Shown here: one piece after another, positions 47,829 to 58,760 of the stretch
Numbering within the stretch: position 1 is the stretch's first letter
How the letters are laid out: the number at the start of each line of letters is the position of its first letter
Source of the DNA: Sodiomyces alkalinus F11
Taxonomy: Eukaryota; Ascomycota; Sordariomycetes; Glomerellales; Plectosphaerellaceae
Assembly: GCF_003711515.1 (NCBI RefSeq)
Contig: NW_021167079.1
Coordinates: forward strand, 6,628,385-6,692,384
Direction: 5' to 3'
DNA: 64,000 nt
Translations under genes and position numbers: made by a program
Notes under the pieces: generated by a model
The model's database searches: none
What the model saw: only the letters and a program-made list of their open reading frames with translations
What the model was told of the DNA's origin: nothing

Positions 47829-48578
47829 ATGGCTCCAACTGCTCGTGAGGAAAGCAGTGGCTGGAGCGTTCAGGCTGAGCGGGACGTCGCCCTGGCTGTC
47901 TTGACCAGCGAGTACCCCGAGGGCAAGAAGATAGACTGGTCCCGTGTGAAAGAGATGATGGATCAGAAAGGCTATGCCTTTACTCAAGGCGCCATGAGGT
48001 AAGTTGGGCCCTTTATGCAGACCTGGCCCTCATTTAGAACCCCAGGGCCGCTATTTTCTTTTTTTCTTCTTCTTATTTTTTTTTTCCTTTTCTTTCGTTT
48101 GGAGTCTCATGTTACAGCGAAACTGCCTTCTCGTCTCGCAGCCTGAGCTAATCCTTCTTTCTACCACTAGTCAGCGTTGGACCAAGAAGATTATGAAGCA
48201 GTGGCGCGCCGACGCGGATCTCCCCCAGAGTTCCCCTGTCCGCAAGCGCGGACGTGCTGCCGGCAGCGGCAATAAGAACGCTAGAAAGGAGACGACCGCG
48301 GCCGCTATGGATTCGGGCGACGACAACCACGCCTCGGACAGCGGTCCAAAGAAAGCTCCCCGAGCTAAACGCGTGAAGAAGCTCAAGACGACGAGAAACG
48401 ACAGCCCTGACACCGACGGTACCATTGACGCTCCTACCTCGGCCGCAAAAGAACTGGGACGCACCCATGGGTCTGCCAAAGAGGTGACCAAGCTCGAGTC
48501 GGACTCGGAAGAGTAAGTGCGCCCAAAAAAAGCTCTCAGGAGTCAGCCCTGGGTTATCACTTCAGGGATGGCATATGA
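47829..48578 (+). CDS. Myb/SANT-like protein (cluster member 9)
   Basis: Predicted product 174 residues, function unknown. Exons: 47829-47998, 48171-48512 and a 13-nt terminal exon 48566-48578. Donors are GTAAGT in both introns, and acceptors are CACTAG and TTCAG, with phases 2 and 2. The domain spans about 12-70: WSVQAERDVALAVLTSEY, KIDWSRVKEMMDQKGY and QRWTKKIMKQWRAD. The tail is basic (RKRGRAAGSGNKNARK, PRAKRVKKLKTTR) and ends acidic. Without the last splice, the stop TAA embedded in the donor would end the protein two residues before the spliced form's DGI end. Member 8 has a comparably short last exon in the same phase, which favours the spliced model. Confidence 0.74.
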
Positions 48579-49316
48579 AACGGACTTCAAACTGATGTAC
48601 ATGACTAGGACGAAGCATCTCAAATATGAGATTTAGGGCGGAGTCTCCAGAGGTCAGACGAAGGAATAAGGTGAGCACTCAGAAGTTGGGCTCTATGTCG
48701 CCGTCGGGATGGATCTTGGTCACGGAGTAGACAAGAGTTAGCGTCATTCTGCCCTACCTCTGAACGGTCCACCACCTCCGTCATCGAGGACCGTATACGG
48801 ATTTGCTTTCCACCGGCATATCTTCCCCTTAGATTTGAGCTTCTAGCACTCCGAATTCAACCCCCCAAAACGGTATACCAAGCCATGCAGAACCAATTTG
48901 GTAACTGTGACCGTTCAACCCATTGGGGACTCCCGTAAATCAAACCTCGTAACTCCTCCAATGAATTGCCAAGGAGGCATGAAATGACGTATACTGAATG
49001 CTGGGCAAGACGACTGAGATACTAGGAAGGGCTGCAGTAAAGAAAAAGAAAACCACGGCGTCGGGGAAAGGGTAAGTCAGCTGAGGATACAGCAGACCAG
49101 GTCTTAAAGCCGCCACCCTAGAGAGAAAGGCACGCAGAGCGCGGGGATAATGAGCCAGCATTGGGCATATTCTAAGCCGGCACCTAATGTTGGTGTGTGA
49201 CCGTGTCTATTTGACCCCTTATCCCCTAATACAAAAGCCAATCCCTCAACGCCGTGGGTTTCATGACCGAGTAACACCAATTACCTGTCTCACTCTCCCA
49301 GAACATTGTCTGGATT
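48579..49316. other. convergent intergenic region, cluster member 9/ufd1
   Basis: 740 bases between two convergent stops. It marks the right edge of the accessory region. No supported gene or repeat. Confidence 0.45.
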
Positions 49317-50595
49317 TCATTTGCCGTCCAGTCTTCGTCCTTCGCTGGGGCTCTTCTTTCCGGGGGCTGGGGACTTGTTCTCCGAATCGCCTTTCCTCTT
49401 CACAGCGCCGCGGAGTGTCTGACCCTGCCCGGCAAAGTGCGGACGGTTCGCGTTCTCTTTCTCCCGCTCCTTGTCCTCTGCAGTCTTGACCGGCTTGATC
49501 TCGTAGCCTAAGAAAAGCTTGTTCGGGGGTAGGCGCAGTGGCATGGGACCGTTGGTCCTACGCGGGAGCGGAACTGAGGCAGGCGGGTTGGCTGAGACGC
49601 CCGACACGGGCGTCGCGGCTTGTGGCGTGGCCGTCTTACTTCCCTTCTGAGGCTTAAGCCGCTGGCCCTCTCCGTAGAAGTTGGAGATGGATGTCGTTGC
49701 TGATGGTGCTATGGCAGTATAGTTGATGGACTGCGCCATGGTCCCCTGGTTGTGAAGCAAGCCGCCCGCTGGAAGGTTGCCGCGACCGCTCCGCGGCGTG
49801 CTGGTGCCGCTACCACGAGGTTGCCGTTCTGGCTCGACATAGCCTACCGGCGGGCCAAAGTCGACTTCGACGTCCGTCTCAATCATGCTGACACCCATCT
49901 TCTCCGTTTCGGGTTTGACTTCCAACACGGCTACGTCGTAGATCTCGTCATTGTATTCGAAGTTGAAGACGTCTCCCTTGGTCAACGTGGCAAAGTTCCT
50001 GAACGCTTTCTCTAGCACGGCCTTGGGGTCGCTGATGTCAAGGAAGTTGACAGATTGCGGCTGAAGCTTCACATGTCGGGCGAGCTCGAGAGACGTGGTC
50101 TTGACCTGGATGAGGTCGCCAACATCGAGACCTAAGGTTTGCATCATCTGCTCGATCCTGTCAGCGACGGGTGCCGAGAACGATTGCAACCGGTAGGAAA
50201 GGAGCCCGGGAAGATGTCCGTATCACGCACCCAGTGTGGCAGGTAAGCTTTTCCCTCCTCAGCAACAAATTCTAGCACGCCAGCATGTGAGTGCTTCCCC
50301 TTTTCGCCATTTATGATTTCCATGAGCAGCGGCCACTGCACGTGCAGCTTTGAGACCTTGTCTAGAGCCGATGGAGGGAGAAAGATCTTGGAGCCGTAGT
50401 TGAGCTCAGGTCGCTCGGGGCCCGGGGCAAAAGCCATAGGATAGCATCGGTAGTATTCGTCGAAGCGCTGGACGACGGGCCTCCGGCCGCCTCGGGCGAA
50501 CTGATACATGTCGCCTTCACTGGGGTCGAAGCGGAACTGGGAAATCCCGAGTCAGCAAGCGCCCAAGAGACGAGCAGGGCAAGGGCCCGTACCAT
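49317..50595 (-). CDS. ufd1: Ufd1, ubiquitin-fusion degradation protein
   Basis: Predicted product 379 residues. Ufd1 pairs with Npl4 as adaptor of the Cdc48/p97 ATPase, extracting ubiquitinated proteins from membranes and complexes for degradation. Exons on the minus strand: 50595-50593 (ATG alone), 50536-50231, 50147-49317. Donors are GTACGG and GTGCGT, acceptors are CCCAG and GAGCAG, both in phase 0, and the first intron has a TGCTGAC branch site. The UT3 double-psi-barrel domain covers about 20-195: RFDEYYRCYPMAFAPGPERP, IFLPPSALDKVSKLHVQWP, YLPHW joined to MMQTLGLDVGD, then FLDISDPKAVLEKAFRNFATLTKGD. The rest is the disordered tail, with a conserved PPNKLFLGYEIKPVK that fits the Npl4/Cdc48-binding part. 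It shares a divergent promoter with lin1. Confidence 0.95.
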
Positions 50596-51245
50596 GATGG
50601 CTAGCTAATCCGACGTCGTCGGTGTATCGGCAGCTGCAATGAGAGGTATTGACTGGAGCTACTCGTGCAGAGGAAAGAAGAGGGTCAAAACGGCTTTGCG
50701 TATCACACGTGTAGTGGTTTCCAGTGGTGAAGAGCCAGCATAACCAACTGGAGGTTTCTGGAGGGACTTGGAAGTAGTCAACATTGACAGGTGGAGAGGT
50801 GGAGAGGTGGAGAGGTGGACCTTTTGAGCAAGAGAGCGGTGGCAGCTTCACTGTTGTGGTTCGATAGGATGACGAAAGACTGCCCCAGCTTTTCCTAATT
50901 ATGCATCAAGGTGACGTGGTGCCGGGTACAGTACGCTGTCTGGCTGTCTGTGTACATTATGTCACCGTTTGACTCGCGAAGGTTCCACTGTGTGCAGTGG
51001 AATGCAGAGTACTGAGATCACAATGAAAGTACCTGTACCTGCTGGAACGTTGAATGCCCCACCCCCCAAGAGGGGGCCTACATGACAGTGAAGCAATTTC
51101 GATGTCTAAATATAAGCTATGCATGGATACCTTGTGCTGCATCACCTCCGAAGCTTCCACATCTCCAAACAAGCCAGCCTCTCTGTTCAAGACAAAACAA
51201 ATCTTTGACTTTTAACCGGATCTTCAAAGGAAAATACTTTAGCCC
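50596..51245. promoter_or_regulatory. divergent promoter ufd1/lin1
   Basis: These 650 bases separate the two divergent start codons. It contains the GGTGGAGA minisatellite, and otherwise no assigned motif. Confidence 0.5.
50790..50819. repeat. GGTGGAGA minisatellite, nearly four units
   Basis: Three perfect 8-bp GGTGGAGA units and most of a fourth lie about 200 bases upstream of the ufd1 ATG. Confidence 0.85.
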
Positions 51246-52670
51246 ATGGCATCGCGGCTTTCAGCAGCGCGACCCAAGCGCGCAGGCGAGAACTTTGCTC
51301 GCACCCACCACCTCGATGATGATGACCGCGATTCTAAGAAAGCCAAATTCGACATTCGCAACCCTTCAGCCCTGGCCCCCGATGCACGGGAAGAGGACGA
51401 AATCTTAGATGCCGACGTTATTGGCACTGGTGCCGCCACCAAGCGAGGAGCTGTCAATCTCGATGGCTACGACAGCGACTCGGACGTCGAGACCTTCCAC
51501 GAACGCGCCGAACAGCGGTCAAAGGGCAAGGGAGATCCGAACATCCTAGAACAACTTGACAACTATGACGCAACCGGCCGTGGTGCGAACGGAAAAGGCG
51601 GCACAGTCAACGAGGATGACGACGAAGACGACGACATGTTCGCTGGGGAGAAGGACGAAGGCGAACAACGCACAACTCCTCAGGAGGAGGACTCGCTCGC
51701 AGCACGGAAGAAGCGCAAGGAAGTCCGATTTCTCGAAGACGAACTCATTCAAGGCCAAGAAATGGAGAGCAAAAGCGGAGGACAAATAAGTCTGGACGAC
51801 GCAGAAAGTAGCGATGATGAGCAAGACCTTGCACTGGCCATACAAGAGGAAGGCATAGACGAGGAGGTGGGACTGGGCGGCTTGAAGCGCAACGCTCCCA
51901 AGGTGGAGGCTTTCAATATGAAGGCCGAGCAGGAGGAGGGCCGCTTCGATGCCAACGGGAACTACATCCGGAAAGCTGTTGATCCGGACGCCGTGCACGA
52001 CCGCTGGCTCGAAGGCGTCAGCAAGAAAGAGATGAAGAAAGCCGCTGAGGCCCACGAGCGGCGCGAGGCCGAGGCGCGACGCGCCCGTATGGCCGACGAC
52101 TCGCTTGTCACGACGGATCTGCTGCGTACTCTCATCCTGCGGCTCGAGAAGACCGAGACACCGCTCGAGGCGTTGGCAAGGCTGGGCAAAGGGAAGGCAA
52201 AGCAAAAGAAGGTCCCCAAATGGAAGCTCAAGAAGCAGGCTAAGGGCGCGGAGAGCATGGACGTCGACCAAGAGCAGCAGCCGCCGCAAACAGACGCCGA
52301 ACAAGCCAGGATCAAGGAGGCCATTGACATCATCACCGACGCCGCGGACAAGCTGCTGAGCCGAGACCATGCCGAGATCTATGACCAGGAGAGGGAGCTG
52401 CTCATTCGAGAGTGGCAACGCGAATCAGGCGAGGAGTGGTCAGAACCGCGACAGGAGAAGAGCGAGGCGGCAGAAGATGGCGGGTCGGCCGCTGCCACCA
52501 CGATGTGGGAGTTTCGCTGGACGGACGGCCGAGACACCGCCGAGAAGCAAGGGCCTTTCGATACAGCCACGATGAAGGCCTGGCAAGATGCTGGCTACTT
52601 TGGAGAGGGCGTCGAGTTTCGAGCTGCCGGCGACGAAGGCGCCTGGACCCGCATCGGAAATTTCGATTGA
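51246..52670 (+). CDS. lin1: Lin1/CD2BP2-type GYF-domain protein (U5 snRNP-associated)
   Basis: Predicted product 474 residues, single exon. Human CD2BP2 (U5-52K) and yeast Lin1 bind the U5 snRNP protein Prp6 and proline-rich ligands during spliceosome assembly. The C-terminal GYF domain (about 418-474) is textbook: MWEFRW, then GPFDTATMKAW and the name-giving GYF. N-terminal family hallmarks are the basic FAR segment, then GAVNLDGYDSDSDVE, and later KVEAFNMKAEQEEGRFD with GNYIRK. The middle is charged and acidic, with a Lys-rich stretch (KGKAKQKKVPKWKLKKQ). The start fits the family's MASRLSAARPKRAGENF-type N-terminus. It lies tail-to-tail with rvb2, 279 bases apart. A long antisense frame here is a shadow. 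Confidence 0.88.
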   Translation: MASRLSAARPKRAGENFARTHHLDDDDRDSKKAKFDIRNPSALAPDAREEDEILDADVIGTGAATKRGAVNLDGYDSDSDVETFHERAEQRSKGKGDPNILEQLDNYDATGRGANGKGGTVNEDDDEDDDMFAGEKDEGEQRTTPQEEDSLAARKKRKEVRFLEDELIQGQEMESKSGGQISLDDAESSDDEQDLALAIQEEGIDEEVGLGGLKRNAPKVEAFNMKAEQEEGRFDANGNYIRKAVDPDAVHDRWLEGVSKKEMKKAAEAHERREAEARRARMADDSLVTTDLLRTLILRLEKTETPLEALARLGKGKAKQKKVPKWKLKKQAKGAESMDVDQEQQPPQTDAEQARIKEAIDIITDAADKLLSRDHAEIYDQERELLIREWQRESGEEWSEPRQEKSEAAEDGGSAAATTMWEFRWTDGRDTAEKQGPFDTATMKAWQDAGYFGEGVEFRAAGDEGAWTRIGNFD

Positions 52671-52949
52671 AACTTTTGAATGCACAACTACTTGTGATCA
52701 CCAAAGAAAAAAATGATCAAACCAAAGTTAACAATGGAGAAAAGGGGGGGCCGGGGAAGAAGGGAAGACGGCATCCCGATCCAAACGCTACAGGAGAAAT
52801 TGGCAACAAGCGTTGCTTGTGACGTTCACCGTCTCTACCTAATTTTCATGATCCTACAGTGCAGGTCTCTATTCCTATCCCTGCGTACCAGTCCACGCCT
52901 ATTTCAATACCCCCAAACGCCAAAACCAGACCAAGTCCAAGGAACACTT

Positions 52950-54536
<1,587 letters not shown>

Positions 54537-56036
54537 CTTAGTAGGTAATGTGTCTTGATTTTCCGTACCGTAGTGACTGATACTGATGGTTCCAAGGGAT
54601 AATGGTTGAGCTTGATCGTGGGGCAGGAAAGGCTGATTGATGATGTAGGAGCTCCTTCGAATTAAAGAACTCGGCGGAAAGACGTGATAGAAAAAATGAG
54701 TGGAGTCTGGGCTGGTGTCAGTACCTTGTCGGTACGTACCTCCAGCACTGTCCGTACCCCCTGCCTTACACGTGGACAATCAGTCCTGACACCGCACGTC
54801 ATTACAACGTTAGATACAGAAAGACGATAAACTTTGTATGGGCACACTATTCTGGTCATATATACTAAGGTTTGGAGGGAGGCACCTATTGTACGGTTTA
54901 ATTGTGCCGCCAGAGTCTGTTGGCTATTATACTGAGATTACAGTTCAACACAGCGCCAAAAAGCTCGCACGATTTTGCTTTACACAGACTTCAGCGCCGC
55001 CTGGGAAGTCAGTGATTGCATCCTCTAAATGTGAAACTGCCACCATGATGTACGTAGAAGAGCGCATTTGCATTCAAAATCTTTAACTGGGCACACGAGT
55101 CCCATCCAGGGATACATTTAAAGTCGGCTATACTTACCTTACCTACCTACGCCGGAAGGGGGGGGGGAGAAGGGGGGGGGTTAGATCAGAGCTCGAGCAC
55201 ATAATTTTACTCTGACCCGAGCCAAGTCAGAGGTATAGCTGTCTACATAAAGGTGCAAGTCGTACGACAGTCTGACCAGTCATCGGGCTCTGGACAATAA
55301 ACCCCTAATAGGAAGCATGATATTCAGTCCGTACCTTACCTTAGGTGCGCTGTGCTATGGCGTACAAAATAATATACCTCACCTTACCTTCCTTACCAAA
55401 CCAAGAAGTACTCGCAATTATGTACCTACCTTAGTACGGAGAACCTGGGTGCTAATCGGCAACCTGCAGAGGACCCTGGGCTGTCAAGCTCTTTTTGCAC
55501 CCTTCTTTATCACCACCCACACGCGACTAAATTTGAATACTCCTCCTTTCCTCTTTGTTTGTTTCATTTATCCCTCCACCGCCTCCTTATACGCACAATA
55601 AGCTTCTCTGGACTTCACACAGTGCATTGAGACTCGTTCAGTTTGCCTATAGTCAGCTCCGCTATCTTAAGCATGCCCATACGGGCGATAACTAGGTCGT
55701 CCGAGCTGGCTGCTGTCCGCAACCTTGACCGAGTTGCCATGGTGCTCATAATCACAGATTGAACATCTCCGGCTCCTACCCTGTTTGGTCTATACGACTT
55801 CCGTTTGTTATTTGCTTATTTTGGCTTCTTAGATACCCCTACTTCCTTCCCCCTCAACCGCGTTTTCCTTCAAAATTCCTCCATCGTACCTCCTCCATTG
55901 TCGTGTCTCTCGACCAGACTGCGAAACGCGTCGACGACGTGTAAAGTAACGTTCTGAGCGAAACCGATAGCTCCGCTGCAATCCAGCTGATTTAAAGTCT
56001 GCCTCGTCCGAGTGTCCATTTCAAGCTTTGCGCATC
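54537..56036. promoter_or_regulatory. divergent region between rvb2 and the coiled-coil gene
   Basis: 1.5 kb. It contains two G runs (about 55157-55181) and several TACCTTACCTTA-type stretches (55135-55150, 55330-55345, 55376-55400, 55420-55435). The right-hand 500 bases are pyrimidine-rich and should include the leader of the gene at 56037. No coding gene is supported. Confidence 0.5.
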
Positions 56037-58208
56037 ATGTCCAACAGAAGGCCAGAGACGGAACGCCGCCGCTCCTCCCAGTTTGATTTCTACAATCGAC
56101 GGGATGGGGAAAGAGAGAATGACGATGACCGGAATCGAGACGATCGAGTAAGGAACACCAACCCTGACCGCCTACCACCACACAGACGGCCCTCTTCCGA
56201 TGACCAAAATCACCCGGCTAGAGCTCCGAACAGCCGGACGTTGGATCCACCGCAAGGTAAGAACACTTCCTGCATACCTAGACATATCGCGGGGGGAGGG
56301 GGCGCGGGGGTGTTAAGTAAGAGGGCGAAGAAGCGTCTAACTGACCGAAAATTCTGACCAGCGCTACAACGCTCATCGACAGCACCCAGTGCGAGTAACA
56401 CGAAATCGTCGACCAAGAGCTCGCTCGACAATAACACGATGAAATTCAACGAGGGACTACGCCCCGCAGTCAGTTTGCTCACGGCGCGAGTCGCTCTGAA
56501 GAGGAAGAAGGATGTTGTAGATCAGGAAATGGGGCGATTGAAGCGCGAGCGCGAGAAGACTGAGTCGAAATTTCTGGATTTCCCTTCCGTCCGTGACATG
56601 CACAACCGCCAGGCGGAGGAATTGCAGCAAAGAGCCCAAGACATAAAGAAGGAGCTGGACCTCAACTCGGATCGGCTGAATTCGAACATGCAATCATTCG
56701 CCTCGACTCTCCAGCAGTTCTGCTCGAATGCCGCTTCCAAGGCGCTGAAGAGTGGTCACACCAGCGCACACGATACCTCCGTGACTCTAAAACTCGAAGC
56801 TCTTGTCAACCGTATGTCCCAGCTAGAAAACCAACTCACCGAAGCGACGGACGAGATTCGGTTTCTCAAACAAGAGAACGAGACGCTGAAGTCTCGAGTA
56901 AATGAAGATTTCAGTACCATCCAACAAACTGTGGATGCTTTGACTGAGGGACACTCTGAACTTGACAAGAACATCAAAGATTTGAGAGCTGAAACGAGGA
57001 ACATCCAAATGGGAGGCTCGAAATACTCTGGAGCCGACGCGCATATGCAGACGGAGCAGCTCACCAGGCTTGCAGGCAGGGTGGAGTACATTGAGACATC
57101 GCTTACTGAGCTTGATCCCGACTTTGTGCAGGCCGCCTGTCATGATTTCACCTTGAAGCTGCCCCAGGTCCAACAAGAGCTTGATACGCTGCGGGCTGAA
57201 ATGGAGACCAACCTGACATCAGTTGACCAGGCAAGTGAGGCACAGGAGAGAATCATGGCCGACGTCAACTCACTACGGTCTGAAATGGTCACCAGAGGGC
57301 AGCTGCGGGAGGCTACTGAAAGGTTTCAATCGTCGCAGAGGAACATTGCCTCAACGATTGGGCGGAAAATGAACGAAATGCAAGAACATATTAACAAAAT
57401 GAAAGAGCGCCTCCACCCACTGGAAAGCGATGGTGGCCTCCACAAGACAGAACCCGGAAAGCCGACGACTTGCGAGGGCGGAAGTGCACCGGATGGGAGC
57501 AAGCCAGACGCGAGCTGGAATAGCGAAGAAGCCCGGATTCAAGCGCTGGAGGCGGCTCGGGCGGCTCGAGCTGCTCAACAACGACATGGCACGCCCACGC
57601 CCACGCCCCCGCCCGCACCCACGTCCAAGCCCGCTCTTATTGTATCTACTTCGTCTCCGTCTATATCTACTGCATCTGAACTCGCTGCGGTGCGTGAGGA
57701 GATACGATCTCTCCAAGAGCAACGCAAGGCCCAGGACGAGACGTACATTTCTCAGGCCCGAATGGCCAAGGTTACGGCATCAACCGAGGAAGCCATACAG
57801 AAGCTATCGGCGCGAATCCAGGCCGTAGAAGAAGCCCAGAAAGCGGCAGAATGTTCGAACCGGGAGGAGCAGGAGAAGCATAATCTGCTAGGAAAGGTCG
57901 AATGGCTGGGGCGAAGGATGCAAGAGAACGACGTGGCGCGCAGCACCTACGAGCACACACAGGCTTCTATGCGGCAGGCGCTTAACACGCTAGAGGGCAA
58001 ATATAGCAACCTTACGACGGAGGATCTAATGAAACAGATCATGGACCATACGCAGCCCCACCGGCCGGTCGTTAAAATGCTAGAGGCTCTTCAAGCGCGG
58101 GTATCCGTTCTAGAGAGAACGCTTAAGGATATCAACTCTCAGAACGCGGAACATACAGCCAAAAAGCGGAAGATAGACGCGCTTGATAGTTTGGAGGGAG
58201 AGAAGTAG
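56037..58208 (+). CDS. coiled-coil protein of unknown function
   Basis: Predicted product 688 residues; I do not recognise the family. Exons: 56037-56256 and 56362-58208. The intron has a GTAAGA donor, a TCTAACTGAC branch region and a GACCAG acceptor, in phase 1. The N-terminal 75 residues are Arg/Asp/Glu-rich and disordered. From about 115 onward the protein is mostly heptad-like helix: KRKKDVVDQEMGRLKRERE near 122, LVNRMSQLENQLTEATDEI near 222, VEYIETSLTELD, and further segments to the end. A Pro/Thr-rich hinge lies near 485-505 (a run of PTPTPP and PAPTSKP). The C-terminus has KKRKID, a possible nuclear signal. A structural or scaffold role in nucleus or cytoskeleton is possible, but nothing specific supports it. 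Confidence 0.7.
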
Positions 58209-58760
58209 AAGATAAAAGGGGACTCTACTATATATTCCTTGGGAGAGTTGTGTATAATATGGCTCTTATAAATACTATCGACCAACGTTAAAGCCTATAA
58301 GGCGTATACGAGTATAAATAATAATATACCTTACTAAGGGTAATTAAATAAATCAATAATATAATAAGTACTAAGTAGAGTCTATTAAAAGAGGTTTTAT
58401 TTTAGAGAATTAGGATACAGAGCTTTAAACTTATACGATTAAAAGTCGTATATACTATATACTTAAATATATTCTAATTTTTCTATTTATTTTAAATTAA
58501 GTAAAAATATTCTTAAGCTTAGTATTATAGAAAGTTAACTAGTATAGAATATTTAAATATCTATTCTTAGTATAGGAGAGTCTATTTTTTATAAAAGTAA
58601 TAATATCGTAATTTTTTCTAAGGTATAATAACATAATAAAGACTTAAACCTCCTCCCCTAAATCGCGGTTTAGGAGGATCGTTAAACTATAAGATACGCC
58701 AGTACGTATAGGTACCTTATACGTGCCTTCGGTCTTGCTATCCTCAGGTACCTTACCTTA
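58209..58760. other. AT-rich relic
   Basis: About 450 bases (58230-58680) of very AT-rich DNA, dense in TATA, TAATA and TTAA with almost no CpA or TpG, unlike the GC-rich genes on both sides. This is the composition of old RIP-mutated repeat DNA, but no protein similarity is readable. GGTACCTTATACG and CAGGTACCTTACC motifs follow at 58705-58765. Confidence 0.6.

Noticed and set aside
51546..52418. 290-codon antisense frame inside lin1
   Set aside because: Leu-rich shadow of Glu/Lys-rich coding sequence. The sense frame has a clear GYF domain.
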